A stretch of 64,000 nt of DNA from Heterohyrax brucei (GCA_028571685.1 CM053154.1:5245501-5309500); one strand, 5' to 3'. Positions 47,601 through 57,794 are shown, numbered from the stretch's first letter. The notes: a model not told the origin generated them from the sequence alone. Program-made: numbers and translations.

Positions 47601-50600
47601 GCATCTTCCTGCCCATCCAGCAACCCCCGCAAGGCAGGCCAGCTTCTCCTGCCCTCTTTTTCCCTCCCCCACTGTGCCCTTGAGGAGGGTGGCTGGGTGA
47701 GTACCAAGGTGGGCCCCGGGAGGGCTCAGCCTCCAGCCCTCTGGGAGAGGAGTCCTGCCTTGCAGCTCTGGCTGGTTTGCATCGTGTAAATGCTCCCCCT
47801 TGGTCATTCTCAAGCTGCCAGAGTGAGACACTGAAGGTGGACCTGGGGGGGCCGCCATGGTGGGCCCCAGGACAGTGCAGTTCTGAGGTCAGACAGGGAC
47901 ACGTCTGGGTGGGAGACAGACACTCTCACCCAGGACTGCGGGGTAGCGGCTGAACAGGGTCAGAAACAGGGCTGACATCCCTGAATTGCCCGTGTGACAG
48001 TGCTGAAGAGGGACGATTGCTCACTGTGTGCTCACCACCACTTTTTTAAAAGAGGACAAGGAAGCTCTGTTTTCTGGGAGGCCGTCACTTCTACTGCTGT
48101 CTTCCTCCTTTCTCAGGGAGAGTGGGCTCACCTTGCCCACGGTGAAGCCCTCAGCATATTTGTGGGGGGACAGATGAATAAAGGGGGCCAAGACAGCCTT
48201 CCCCACGCCCCACCTCCTCCTCCAAACAAAGTGGTGTCTGACAGCCAGGGAGCTCACGCCGCGTTCGTGCCCCCAGCTCCAGGCAAGTTCTAACACACAC
48301 GGGGTCCGCTAGGTGGGTGGACACGATCTGAGACGTGGACTTGGGGGAGGGGCCTGCATTCTGACCTCGGCTGTCCAGCTTGGCGTCAGCCTCCTCTCCA
48401 TCCCCTCAAGGACCCCTCGACCTGCGTGCTCTGAGGAGTGGGCCTGGCCCCGAGTTTGGCCTAGGGGGAGTTCCCATGTTTCCTCCCTCCAGCTGTTGGA
48501 GCACTTCAGGAAACCGCTCAGGTGACATGGAGCTCTGTGATGAGTGCCAGGCCTTCAGAAAGGCGCAGTGACTGAGGTGTCACTGAGGTGCCCGTGCCTC
48601 AGACCTCCAAAGGGGGGCGGCACAGGCCAGGTCCGCTTCTGGGGTGTGAACCCCTCAGGGGCTGGGAGACCCCGGGTGGGACCCACGGTCAGCACTCACA
48701 GACACTAACCAAAAGGTTAGAGGTTTGAGTCCACCCAGAGGTGCATAGGAAAGAAGGGCTAGCAGCCACTTGAAACCTTTTAGGTGACAGTCCTGCTCTG
48801 ACACACGTGGTGTCCCCATGAGTCAGAGTCACCTGATAGCAGGGATCAGGTTTTGAGGGCTGAGTTTCAGGAGACCCCTTGGCTGATGGACTAGCGGGTA
48901 AGGTCCGCAGGGGAGAAGGCAGTCTGACTTCATGGCTTGTTTCTGACGGAACAGGAGCAGATTCTGCTCTGGTGCCCTCTGACCCCGGCTCACCCTTTGC
49001 CCTGCACAGGCACCACGCAGGCCTTGGGGAGGCTGGGCCTTGGTAACAGGGGCATGATGGTAGATGCGGAGGAGGCTGGAGCCGGAAAGAAACTTACAGA
49101 CTGAGGGGTCCCACACTTGTGGTCCTCTGCTGAGAGGCCCGCATCCCAGTGATGCAGAGATCACAGCTCGAGGGGACCGGCAGGGAAAGAAGGCCCTCCC
49201 TCTACCACACGGCCTCCACTGGTCCCACAAGTCCTTTGTCCCTCAAAGCTGGAGAAGCCAGGCAGTTAGAGGCAGCCCCAGGAATGGGGCCCTGTGCATG
49301 TAGTCCCTACAGCACACTCAGGTGGGCCTCGGTGTCTGTGCCAGCCTTTCTCAATTGGAATCAAAGCTATGTGCTTTCTTTTCTAGAGAAAAGGCTTAAT
49401 TAAACCTGCCTTCCTCCTGCCCTTTATGACTAAGCTTTTACCGAGACTTCACAGGGGCCTGATGAAGGATAATTAGGGCACGCAGAGCCGATCAGGAGAT
49501 GGGGACTTTTGTACATAGACATTATTAGGAAATAAAACGGTGCCACTGAGAAGGAGAACCTGTCATCAGGGAAGGGGAGCGCAGTCTCGCCAGCACAAGC
49601 CCTCTAATTAGGACCTTTGGGAGGACCGTTTGGGAACATCAGAGGTGTGGGCTGCAGGCGGGGCACGCTTGATGCCGGACTGTCAGTTAGATGTGGGTGC
49701 GTGTCGGCAGTGGGGACCCTGACGGCTGTGGGTACCAGGCACCTGCAGACAGTCGGACGGACCTTATCCCGAGTTCTGTGATGACGGCACACTATTCCCC
49801 TCTGAAGATGGGGAGTGGGGCCCAGGGAAGCTAAACACCCCACCCCAGCCCTGCTCTGTCTGGCTCCAGGCCTGCCTTCTTCTAACCAGACCACGGGATC
49901 TTCTCCAAGTGTTTCCTGTCTCGGTGCTGCCCCAACAGAAATGGGAGTGGATGGATTTCACAGACACAAATTTATTCTCTCACAGTCCGTGGGGCCGGAA
50001 GTCTGAACTCAGGGGGCCAGCTCTGGGGGACGCACTTTGTCAGCCCTGGGGAAAAATGCTTGTTGTCAGTCTTCTGGATCAAGGAGCTTCTTGGTGCAGA
50101 ACCCCAGGTCCAAAAGACGCGCTATTGTCTTGGCTGTTGATTCCTGGTGGGACGATGCACCCTTATTTCTCTGCTTACTTCTCTGTTGTTTGTCTGAAAA
50201 GATTTGGGCTTAATATAAAACCCAGTTTTGTAGGTGGAGTCCATAGCAGCCTCTGCTGCTGCGTCATTAACATCCACAAGGCAGGAAAGTCACATCCATG
50301 AGCAAGTGGTGGACAGTCACACACACTGGGAACCACGGCCTAGCCAAGCTGACAGAAATTAGCGGGGACACGGCTCAGTCCGTGACATCCACTGAGTAAT
50401 GTTCTCTGTGAGGACAGAAGGAGGGCAGGCTGAGGAAAGGTCTAGTGTGGACAGCTGGCCTCTAAGGTGAGTGCAGAGAGGAGAGCGCTCCTGCTCCCCC
50501 GGGGACAGGGCTGTGCTCAGGGACCTCGGCTGGTGCTCCAGGACCTCCAGGTACTTCTCACCCCGGTGTCCAGCGCTTAGGACCCTCAGGTCACCCCCTT

Positions 50601-52366
50601 ACTCCCCAGCTAGGCCTGTCTTTCTCAGCCGCCGGGGCCCTGAGCTCAGCGCCACTGGTCCCTGCTCAGAACCCTCCCTGTGCAGGAATGGAGCTTTCCT
50701 TCCTTCGCCGACCACGTCTCTTATCTGGTGGGCCTTCCTTTGCCAGTTTCCGTGTTGACTCGGCTGCTTGCACACTCACTGGAGCTCACACTCACGTGCA
50801 CACTCCCTCCCTCCCTCCCTGTCTCGCTCGCTCGTGTACACTGTCATACTCTCTCATGTACACACACTCGCGCACTCATGTACGCACACATTCTCTCACA
50901 TGCACACTCATTCACACACTTGCTCATGTGAATACCTACTCTCTCACACATGCTGTCTCACACCCTCACTTTCATGTTCTCACCCACTCACAGGCACACT
51001 CACTACTCTAACACAGTCTCACTCACTTCCGTGTGCACACGCACTCACTTTCTCACTCACGTACGCACTAATAGTGTCTCCCACTAACACTTCTAGTAAC
51101 ATTTATGGTCACTTGCTCACTCATGTACACACTCAGGCACACACTCATTCATGTCCACGTATACTCTCGCACACTCACTAACACTCACTCTCTAATGCTC
51201 TCGCTCTCAGACACGCTCACTGTTGTACACACTCACCCATTTGCAGAAGCACTCATGTACTCACTCACTCACTCTCACCCACAACTCATCTGTGAATACC
51301 CTCACTCAATAACACTCTTACTCTCTTGCACACACTCTCACTCACTCATGTGCAGACATACTCTCACTCTGTTACATACACACTCATTCTCTCACCATGT
51401 AAACAAATACTTTCTCATTCACAATCATTGTCTCTTGCTGTCATTCACACACCCACTAACACTCACATACACACTCACTAACATTCTCACTAATACTCTT
51501 ATGGTCTCAATCTCATTCACTTACACTCACCCACACCGTCACTCACACGCACACTAATACTCTCACATGCACACTAAGACTCTCACACACACACTAATAC
51601 TCTCACATGCACACTAATACCCTCACACGCACACTAATACTCTCACACGCACACTAATACTCTCACACGCACACTAATACTCTCACACGCACACACACAC
51701 ACTAATACTCCCACTCACACACATATTCACATGCACACTAATACTCTCACACACTCACTCATTCTCTCTCTCACCTATTCATCCACCCACTCTGCACATC
51801 ACTGCTGGCATCTGGCTCTATGATGCATCCTTTTTGTAAGTTAGGATTTTCACTGTGACACTTTTGAGAGGACCTGGGCCAGGGGCCTGCTCTTGCCTCA
51901 CACGGTCTTCTCCGTCTGGTGCGTGTAGACTCGTGGCGCTGCACGTCCCTTCTGCATTCCGCCTAAGGCTTACAGGCATCCAGCCCTCAGGACGAGCACT
52001 CAATAAGCACTCGCAAAGAATGGAGTCTATAAAGATCAGTGACATTAAACAAATGCGTTGCCTTGTCATTCATGAAATGTCCCCTTCTTTTCAGCATCCT
52101 TCGTTCTCCTGACCATGATACTGTTTGTGGGGAACACGCAGCCCAATCATCTCTCAGAGAAGTTGTCCCAGACGCTGTACCCCATAGTCACTCACGAGAG
52201 AGTGACCCACAGCTATGGGTACTCGTTCTGGCTCATGCTGCTCGTCATTCTTCTAAACATCATCACTGTAGTCATCATCGTTTTCTACCAGAGGGCCAGA
52301 TACCAGCAGAAGCAGGAACAGAGGAAGCCGATGGAATATGCCCCAAGAGACGGGATGTTATTCTAA
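35404..52366 (+). CDS. CLRN3: CLRN3, clarin-3, complete three-exon coding sequence
   Basis: Joining 35404-35632, 46219-46398 and 52095-52366 gives 681 nt, that is 226 codons plus TAA, the same length as I recall for human clarin-3. Both junctions are phase 1 and use GT-AG sites. Clarins are small four-pass membrane proteins of the wider tetraspan (PMP22/claudin-like) group; CLRN1 is the Usher syndrome type 3 gene, while the cellular role of clarin-3 is not well established. Hydrophobic segments lie at about residues 8-29, 89-112, 126-149 and 180-200. The GLFRG motif (54-58) in the first loop, the NPYQTFLGP stretch (118-126), SYGYSFW (176-182) and the charged C-terminal tail ending in DGMLF match the family closely. 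There is no frameshift or internal stop. The first-loop N-glycosylation site expected in CLRN3 is absent. Introns are about 10.6 and 5.7 kb and full of repeats. Identification is from remembered family sequences, not an alignment. Confidence 0.95.
35877..36015 (+). mobile_element. AfroSINE in CLRN3 intron 1
   Basis: 'aaaccctgctggcagagtgg' to 'gtgggtttggttta'; the first of six + strand copies in 1.8 kb. Confidence 0.92.
36025..36185 (+). mobile_element. AfroSINE in CLRN3 intron 1
   Basis: 'aggagccctggtggcacggt' to 'gcaatgggtgttggtagg', full length. Confidence 0.94.
36186..36886. other. AT-rich intronic stretch
   Basis: CLRN3 intron 1, no recognised repeat. Confidence 0.3.
36887..37013 (+). 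mobile_element. AfroSINE, 5'-truncated
   Basis: Starts in the head at 'accgaaaggtcggcagttca' and ends 'gacagcaacaagcttgtttg'. Confidence 0.88.
37033..37206 (+). mobile_element. AfroSINE, long variant
   Basis: 'ggatccctagtggtgcagtg', 'gcagtctgcttccatagaga', 'gttctactctgtctgtgggg' and the 'cagcagcagtggttttgttt' tail. Confidence 0.9.
37220..37400 (+). mobile_element. AfroSINE, long variant
   Basis: 'gggtccctgggtagcacagc', 'ggttgggggttccaacccac', 'gttgccgtgagtcagagtca'. Confidence 0.85.
37512..37688 (+). mobile_element. AfroSINE, diverged long variant
   Basis: 'cggctcctgtgaagggttac', 'gaagttggaattgactcgtt' and a gggttttgggg end; the head is decayed. Confidence 0.75.
37770..38885 (+). mobile_element. 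RTE/BovB-like LINE 3' half, split by a solo LTR
   Basis: 37770-37997 ('gtcaaggatttcatttgact', 'cttgaagactaaggtgtgcc') and 38503-38885 ('aagaattgatgcctttgaat', 'gtgcatagggtcgctgcggg', caacaacaa tail) join into one colinear RTE 3' region when the antisense LTR is removed. It covers the end of the ORF and the 3' untranslated end. Frames are broken. Confidence 0.88.
37998..38502 (-). mobile_element. Solo LTR, antisense, inserted in the RTE
   Basis: Runs from CATCTCAGGCACC (decayed TGTCTTAG...) to ...CACAATTCCATCCATTACA, the complement of the LTR start. Flanking AAGCC (37993-37997) and AAGAC (38503-38507) are a 5-bp target duplication with one mismatch. Confidence 0.85.
38886..39539. other. Unassigned intronic stretch
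   Basis: CLRN3 intron 1, no recognised repeat. Confidence 0.3.
39540..39894. repeat. TG-rich array in CLRN3 intron 1
   Basis: Irregular gtgtgtgaatgtggtgtg units over about 350 bases, imperfect and interrupted. Confidence 0.9.
39895..40065 (+). mobile_element. AfroSINE-like, long variant, diverged
   Basis: 'aacacatccagctgttaatt', 'gaccagggttcaagtccacc', 'tcctggcagtctgcttgtgg'; the body end is decayed. Confidence 0.7.
40066..41084. other. Unassigned intronic stretch
   Basis: CLRN3 intron 1. Moderately GC-rich at 40.5-40.9 kb but not a CpG island comparable with that at 24 kb. No gene is seen. Confidence 0.3.
41085..41398. repeat. CA-rich array in CLRN3 intron 1
   Basis: Interrupted cacacacaca and ccacactcacac units over about 300 bases, including a (CA)n core near 41175. 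Confidence 0.92.
41399..41440 (+). mobile_element. AfroSINE 3'-end fragment
   Basis: Only 'gtgagtcagaactgactgga' and 'cagcagtggggc' remain, next to the CA array. Confidence 0.6.
41441..42561. other. Unassigned intronic stretch
   Basis: CLRN3 intron 1, AT-rich from 41.7 kb. No recognised repeat or gene. Confidence 0.3.
42562..42726 (-). mobile_element. AfroSINE, antisense
   Basis: 'ataaacccaaaccaaacccc' to 'acatcatcagggtccc', near full length. Confidence 0.93.
42738..42898 (-). mobile_element. AfroSINE, antisense, with short target duplication
   Basis: 'gttgaatcaattctgactct' to 'actacaccaccagtgtg'. CTAAACT flanks it on both sides (near 42729 and 42909). Confidence 0.92.
42960..44958 (+). 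mobile_element. RTE/BovB-like LINE with endonuclease and reverse-transcriptase remnants
   Basis: About 2 kb colinear with the RTE open reading frame on the + strand: endonuclease part from about 43070 ('gatttttaccaacttctgca'), linker at 43450-43860, then reverse transcriptase with VCFIDYAKAFDGVD near 44395-44440. Where the catalytic YADD is expected the sequence reads YGQG (near 44690), and stops and frameshifts are frequent, so it is inactive. The copy lacks the RTE 3' end after about 44958. Confidence 0.9.
45018..45172 (+). mobile_element. AfroSINE-like, diverged
   Basis: 'gatgactaagccactaaccg', 'gaagggacaaagatctcctt' and 'cttcactcagtggcagctgg' follow the long subfamily order. Confidence 0.6.
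45173..45595. other. Unassigned intronic stretch
   Basis: CLRN3 intron 1, pyrimidine-rich on the + strand, nothing recognised. Confidence 0.3.
45596..45770 (+). mobile_element. AfroSINE with long T-rich tail
   Basis: 'gacgcagcggttaagagcta' head, 'ccaaaaggtcggcagtttga', and a tail with runs of 12 and 8 T before ggttggtttg. Confidence 0.93.
45796..46046 (+). mobile_element. tRNA-Gly-headed SINE with RTE-like body
   Basis: The head 'gcagtggtggctaaacggtg' and 'ggttccgttccaggccag' resembles tRNA-Gly (A box and B box positions visible, both degraded), as in other copies of this family ('tggtagaattctc'). The body then matches the RTE 5' UTR ('gcgtgttgttgtggtgctga') and an RTE-like 3' end ('cacgggatggcacagggc'). 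It is not a tRNA gene, because the arms are not intact. Confidence 0.7.
46219..46398 (+). CDS. CLRN3: CLRN3 coding exon 2
   Basis: The 180-nt exon encodes residues 77-136 (V77 completed by the first two bases) and one base of codon 137. The acceptor is TGCTTCAG|TCTTAGGA and the donor GGCTCGGCG|GTGAGTAC. It carries the second membrane segment (TLHLLVILSLVLSLLASLL, about 88-106) and the conserved SNPYQTFLGP...VYTWNGLG stretch. Splicing at this acceptor restores V-L-x-I-L at the junction, as in clarin-3. The open frame extends upstream and downstream, but those parts are intronic. Confidence 0.93.
46399..46919. other. Unassigned stretch at the start of CLRN3 intron 2
   Basis: Nothing recognised apart from a short G-run near 46635-46650. 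Confidence 0.3.
46920..47175. repeat. CA-rich array in CLRN3 intron 2
   Basis: Interrupted acacac, gtgcacacctaaa and acatgt units over about 250 bases. Confidence 0.9.
47237..47397 (-). mobile_element. AfroSINE, antisense, full length
   Basis: 'aaaacccaaacccaaaccca' to 'cagccaccagggtttcc'. Confidence 0.94.
47398..48689. other. Unassigned intronic stretch
   Basis: CLRN3 intron 2, 1.3 kb without a recognised repeat or gene. Confidence 0.3.
48690..48850 (+). mobile_element. AfroSINE, long variant, 5'-truncated
   Basis: 'cactaaccaaaaggttagag', 'ttgagtccacccagaggtgc', 'atgagtcagagtcacctgat'. Confidence 0.85.
48851..49916. other. Unassigned intronic stretch
   Basis: CLRN3 intron 2, nothing recognised. 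Confidence 0.3.
49917..50387 (-). mobile_element. Solo LTR, antisense, complete
   Basis: Starts TGTCTCGGTGCTGCCCCAAC and ends GGGGACACGGCTCAGTCCGT GACA, the complement of the family's TGTCATGGACTGA start. No target duplication could be recognised. Confidence 0.8.
50388..50764. other. Unassigned intronic stretch
   Basis: CLRN3 intron 2, nothing recognised. Confidence 0.3.
50765..51790. repeat. About 1-kb CACTCA/CACACTAATACTCT array in CLRN3 intron 2
   Basis: The array changes composition along its length: ctcacactcacg-type units first, then from about 51540 a regular acactaatactctcacacgc unit of about 20 bp repeated some nine times. It ends about 300 bases before the exon 3 acceptor. Confidence 0.95.
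52095..52366 (+). CDS. CLRN3: CLRN3 coding exon 3 with stop codon
   Basis: The acceptor is CCCTTCTTTTCAG|CATCC and the exon encodes residues 137-226 and TAA. It holds the rest of the third membrane segment (ASFVLLTMILFVGN), the second extracellular loop with THSYGYSFW, the fourth membrane segment (about 180-200) and a highly charged cytoplasmic tail (QRARYQQKQEQRKPMEYAPRD). The tail is the most conserved part of clarin-3. An ATG-started open frame begins at 52115, inside the exon, so it misses the first seven codons. Confidence 0.95.
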
Positions 52367-52655
52367 GGAAGTATTCTAAGTTGGCTCCCTGAACAGAGTT
52401 GCTCAGCCTGTCGGGGGCAAACAGCTAAGTGATGTCAAGTTGATGTCATTTTGTGACCCCTTCTGTATGGCATGGCAGGAGGCCCTTCCTATATGATCTG
52501 CTTCATGAAGACTTCCTATGTGGCTGAGGAAGCTAGATGAGAGAAGGTCACCACGTCCTGCAGCACACCAAGCAGCCCAGTGACTGAGTCCGTGCGCCCT
52601 GTGAGCCTGGCCTTGTTATGTAAAATAATAAAAGCTCACGTCACGTAGCATTCCT
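52367..52655 (+). terminator. CLRN3: CLRN3 3' UTR and polyadenylation signal
   Basis: After the TAA the sequence is unique and repeat-free for about 260 bases and then shows a canonical AATAAA at 52627-52632. Cleavage would be expected some 10-30 bases later. The exact cleavage site is inferred. Confidence 0.75.
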
Positions 52656-54298
52656 TTGAGTAACCCCGAGCACCTCACTGCCTGTGATCCCACTGTCCTT
52701 AGGTGGAACCAGGCAGTTCTGTTTCACTCAGTAACTGAAGACTTTTAGGTGCTGAAGGAGCAGAACTTGTCTCCAGGACGCAGGGTTGGAGACCAATGGA
52801 AAGATTTGGGGGTATAGGATGTGTTACCCTGGGTTGTCAGGTGATGAAGTAACTCTACAGTTACGTCTCCTGTATTCTGTGGAAGTGCTTAATATGTGAC
52901 CTACGAGCTGACTGTTGAGATTCCAGGAGGTGTTTTTAGTGGGAAATGGTTAGGAAGCAGAAAGAAGTTCAGGGAAAGAGTAAAACTCTAGCCCTGTGGC
53001 GAGCGTGCTAAGGAGGCCATGTGCTCTATTTTGGGTTGAAAAGGATTGTGGGAAATTCAGTCAAAATGGGAAGGACACGCTGCAGGGAGTTCTGGCCGCT
53101 CACCTGCACCACTGGCCAGCCCTCAGCGGGTGACTGAGGTGCAGACACAGCTGCGGACACAGGAGGAGGTGGTGAGATGGGCGTGCAGCCTTCACCAGCG
53201 TTCTCTCGCCCCTCTGCAGGCTGGAGAGGACACATGTGGTCTGCAGGGCGCCCGAGGTAAGACCAGGGCAGAGAGTGGAACCCAGGCTCGGGGCTGCTCC
53301 CCAAGGGCAGACAGCCAGATGGGACTCCTGGTTTCTGGAGAAGACAGTAGACAAGGGGGAAGTAAATTACGGCGCCAGAACGGGTCCCATCTATGTGGCC
53401 AGTAGGATATTTTCCCAGAAAATCACACTGAGGATGTTTAAGCTGGAATACCCCACGAGTTAGCCAAGTCAAACCTCAACAGGACTCTGGAATAAACACC
53501 TTTGGTTCCTGATGGAACCAGGGCTAGAAGACGTGAAGTGCCCGCGGGGTGTGGAGTACCGCGGGCTGTGGAGTGCTTGCGGGGTGCTTCTCAAGCACAG
53601 GCTCTCTGAGCGAGGGCGCCCCTCTGATGAAGCCGTCACTGGCTAGTGACCTGTGCACCTTTTCATTTATTAGCAGTTTGTCTTAGAAATAGTATTTTTC
53701 GTTCAAGTTTTAGCGTGATGGATGCCATGCCAATCCAGGAGCCAGCTGCCATAAACTTCCTCTCCTGCAGCCAAGACAATTAACTTAAAGAGTACTTACT
53801 AAATTTTACCTAAATAGGCAGTGAGTCCCAGAATGGTTCTCATCCTTTGAAAGGTCAGTTCTCTGTGACCTCTCACTACAAAGCCCTGCTAATTTAGGGA
53901 TACCCTAATATCTTACTGAGAAATTTGGAATTTGTTAAAGATACCATCATCAACAATGAACACTTTCTAGCTTCTTCAAAGCAGTGAGCATTTCTGTTTT
54001 CTTTAGGTTTGTTTTTGTGGTAGATTTTGATAATAAGGACAAGCAGTTAAGCGGAAACAGATTCACAGGTGACAAACTGGTGCAAATAATTGCCTGCTGC
54101 GCAGACGCTCTCAAGTACAAGCACAAGTACTTTAATGTCCTGTAAAGACTGTGCTTCTTCATCCTGGCATTTGAGCAAAGCTCGGATACTTCAGGGGACA
54201 AACTGTCTCAATCTTTGGGTCACAGATGGAACCGTTTAGAATACAAGACGCAGGTAAATGTAACTACAATTTCCCAGTTGGAGAAATGAAGATAATGA
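52656..54298. other. Unassigned stretch downstream of CLRN3
   Basis: 1.6 kb with no recognised repeat or gene. Confidence 0.3.
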
Positions 54299-54830
54299 TT
54301 TCCTGTCTTAAGCTGGGTTCTGTAGAAACGCAGAGCCAGTGGAGCATAGAGAGACAGAGAGACAGAGGCAGAGAGAGAGACAGAGACAGAGCTTTATGTC
54401 AAGGAGATAACTGACATCAGATGCAGAGGCTGCCAGGTCCCAAATCTATGCCTCAAACCTCAGGCTGGAGGCTTCTCCTGACTCACATAGCTGCAGGGGC
54501 TGAGGAACCCCAAAGTGGCAGCTCAGACGGCAAGCTGATGGCCATGGAGCTATGGGGGCTGGCGAATCCCCCCATATGCAGGTCTGGCAGCAGGCTGCTG
54601 GCTGACGTCCCAAGAACGGGAGGTCAGGAAACAATGAGCTGAATGCAGGGTCGAGAGTGAGCGAGCTTAGCCAGAACACCCCTGTTTGCTAGATGCGGGT
54701 CGCACTGCAGAGGAAACTCCCCTTTCAGACGATTAGCTGTTCACATCCCATCCCCAGATAGAGGGTGATCTCCAAGTATCTGCCAAGCCCCTGAGAATCA
54801 CGGCCCAGCCTAGCTGACTTATAACCTTGA
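54299..54830. mobile_element. Probable LTR-like dispersed repeat
   Basis: 'gctgggttctgtagaaacgc', an (agac/agag)n run at 54349-54390, then 'catagctgcaggggctgagg'. The arrangement resembles a known antisense mammalian LTR type, but family and strand are uncertain and no second copy is in the window. Confidence 0.4.
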
Positions 54831-55269
54831 CCATCTGACTCCTTTAATATGTTTTAATGTGAAAGATAACAAAGCTGCTCTGACCCACCGGCTCAGAGGG
54901 TCAATCCAAGCTTTCTTGTCCAAGAGTCTCTGTTGGGTGGAAAATTGCCAGCAGTACAAAACAGCATTCCCAGCTAGTGTGGCTTCCTCCTCACGGTGAT
55001 GTCTGGGTGCTCTCCAGCCAGAGTTCATAAAGAGGCAGCTCTGGAGTGGGATTTGAGACTGTTGTCACGGTAGGGACAGCAAGAGGCCAGCTGTCTGCAG
55101 GAGATTGGCATGAAGCCTCCGCATGCTCCTGATGGATGATAAGTGAGGAGGTAGGATGACAGAGATGGGCTCCTGCTGGACGCGGCCACTACGCCTGACC
55201 CAAGGCATGAAGTTTTCGGTCTCCTCAGATGCACGGGAAAACCAGACAATGAATAAAGAAAATTAAAGG
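54831..55269. other. Unassigned stretch
   Basis: Nothing recognised. Confidence 0.3.
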
Positions 55270-55656
55270 AGAATGAGTGTCTTTGAATTATGGTGTTGGT
55301 GCAGAATTGAATGCATCATGGGCTGCCAGAAGAATGAACAAATCTGTCTTGGAAGACATACAGTCAGAATGTTCTTAGAGGTGAGGACAGCAAGATAGAA
55401 TCCCACACGCACTGGACATGTTACCGGGAGGGACCATCCCTGGAGAAGGGTGTCAGGCTTGGTCAAGCAGTGGGTCAGTGACAAAGAGGACGACCTTCGA
55501 CGGGGTGGGCCGACACAGCAGCATCAATAGTGGGTTCACACACAGGTAACAGTGACCGGGAGAGGACAGACAGGACCAGGCAGTGCTTTGTTCTGTCGTG
55601 TACAGGGTCCTTACGAGTTAGGACCCACTGGTCAGCAGCCAACAACAGCAACAATG
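55270..55656 (+). mobile_element. RTE/BovB-like LINE, 3' end
   Basis: 'gtctttgaattatggtgttg', 'gaacaaatctgtcttggaag', 'gacaggaccaggcagtgctt' and a caacaacagcaacaa end: the last part of the ORF and the 3' end of the element, + strand. Confidence 0.88.
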
Positions 55657-56228
55657 TGCAGTTAAACTACCACACACCTACGGTGTAAGTCCTCACACCA
55701 TTAGGACGGGCTGGGTAAAAGCTAGCCCTGTGCTGTTACACACCCACAGGCATGGTCTCCGTTGTCCCCGAAGTCTCCCCAGTGTGGTTGACATGGAAAA
55801 CCCCCTAGAGGGTGAAGGCGATGAGGGTCTGCGCAGGAAGGCATCTTGGGATCTTGGGGCAGTGGCTGCCTCCTGCTCGCACCCCCTGAGGTTGTCAGGT
55901 GCGGAAGACGCGGAGAGTCGGGGCAGTGTCTGCTGCTAAGGTTGGGCGGTAGGGTCAGGGCCTTCCTGATGTTTTTTAAATAACTAAATAAAGGCAAGAA
56001 AAAGGAAAAAGAAACATTTGTACATGCACTTTGTCAACCTTTGTTGTGCAGAAAGTGGTGGAGTGGGGGGTTCACTGCTAGATTTGGGGTCCCACAGCTC
56101 GGTATGTGACCTAGCCCTGCCCCTGCTAGCCACAGACTCTCTTCTCTGGGATGGCACCATGGAGAATTTAAAATATTGAAGGTTTTGCTATTTTTCACAT
56201 TAAAGAAATAAAAATATTACTTAAAAAT
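55657..56228. other. Unassigned stretch
   Basis: Nothing recognised. Confidence 0.3.
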
Positions 56229-56460
56229 CTGGGGGCAGTGGTGGTTCAGTGAATTCTCTCCTTCCAGGCAGGAGACCTGGGTTCCGTTCTCAGCCAACGG
56301 AGCCACCACACAGCGCCACGCAGTCACCGCCCACTGGCCAGTGAAGGCTTGCGTGTGGCTACGATGTTCACAGGTCTCAGCAGAGCTTCCACTCAGAAGA
56401 AAGGCCCAGGGATCTACTTTTGAAAACCCACCAGGCAAAACCCCATGAAGCCCAAGGATC
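56229..56460 (+). mobile_element. tRNA-Gly-headed SINE with RTE-like body
   Basis: Head 'gggcagtggtggttcagtga' with 'attctctccttccaggcagg' and 'gacctgggttccgttctcag' follows tRNA-Gly closely; the body continues 'gtgaaggcttgcgtgtggct' and 'gatctacttttgaaaaccca' as in the RTE 5' region. The 3' end is truncated compared with the copy at 45.8 kb. Confidence 0.75.
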
Positions 56461-57018
56461 TGGTCCCCAGTTCACCGCAGGGCTGGTGCTGGACCAGGGG
56501 GCATTTGGCTCCAACACGAACGACACTGACACAGGTCAGGGTCAGATGTGACAGCAGCTAACATCACCCACAGGGAGTATAAGTCCCCTTTGTACCCCAC
56601 CCCACCCCCTCCATCCTAACGAGCACAGCCATCGTCATGGATTTTGTCTTTCTGGTCCGTGTCTTCACTGCCTTTGTCATTGAACAGCACAAGAACTCCG
56701 TGGGAGTGTGCCATAAGGGTCTCTATTCAGCCGATGAGCAAACTGAGCTCCACGAAGGTCAAGCTGAGATGCCCAGCGTCGAGGAGCCATAGGCAGAGAG
56801 AGGGACGGGGCCCGCGGGCTCCCTCTGGCCGCCCTGCTGGACACCACCTGCCCCGTCTTCCCACTGCCGTGCTCCAACCAGCGCCTTGGGCTCAGCCTCA
56901 GGGATGATCTCACTGATCTGTTTCCATGAAAAGAGTGTCGTAACCAGCATTAACAGAGACTGTGTTACATGCAGAAAGCCTTAAAACATCACCAGTATTC
57001 TGCGGGAGACATTTTTAT
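56461..57018. other. Unassigned stretch
   Basis: Nothing recognised. Confidence 0.3.
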
Positions 57019-57157
57019 GGTTGCTAAGAGCCCAGCTGCTCACCAAAAGGTTGGCACTTCAAACACACCAGCTGACTCCCTGGAAACTGCGGGGCAGTGC
57101 TGCTCTGTCTTGTAGGGTTGCTAAGGGTTGGAATTGACACAACAGCAGTGGGTTTGA
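57019..57157 (+). mobile_element. AfroSINE
   Basis: 'ttgctaagagcccagctgct', 'tcaccaaaaggttggcactt' and 'cagcagtgggtttgac' end. Confidence 0.9.
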
Positions 57158-57794
57158 CTTTTTGTTATTTGGGTTTTTTAAAGGCGATTTTATAAATCCT
57201 TTTCTAGAAGGTGGAAAAATTGCTATTCTGAACCCCATGAGCAGACAAGTTCAATTTCTTAAGTAGAACTTTGCTCATTCTCACCTCACAGACCTGCAAA
57301 TGTCACCAATCTTCCAACAAACAGTGACAATTTTTCCACGCTTGTGAGCAAAGGATGCCACACAGAGGCGCTAGGATGCTGCATCTGAGACACTCAGTCA
57401 CGAGAGAAACAAGGACCTTCTCTGTGCTGCAAACCGAGTGGTACAAAATCAGCCTCTGCGACACCTCGCTGGGACCCTCAAACCTCTCCCACCTAGATGC
57501 CTGTCCCCCACTCACCCCAGGAAACCAGCTGCCTTCTGGTCACTGGCTTCTCTTCAGCTTGGCGTCAGGGAGGCACCTGGGGAGACCCAAGCAAGACGTG
57601 GCCCTGACTCCAGCGGGAAGTGCTTAGGAGCGGAAGTTCACGTGTGTCTTTGGAGAGCTGTCTTACAGCCGTGAGAAGTGGGGTTTGTTTGTGGTGGTTA
57701 CTGTGTGGGCTCCAGCCCAGCTCAGGGTCTCAGACAGTAACAGACGAAGGGGTGACAGTGAAGGCGGGCTGCCCACACGGTCCAGACACTGAAC
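57158..57794. other. Unassigned stretch
   Basis: Nothing recognised. Confidence 0.3.

Noticed and set aside
50688..51557. Several open frames rich in His, Thr, Ser and Leu
   Set aside because: They are translations of the CACTCA array.
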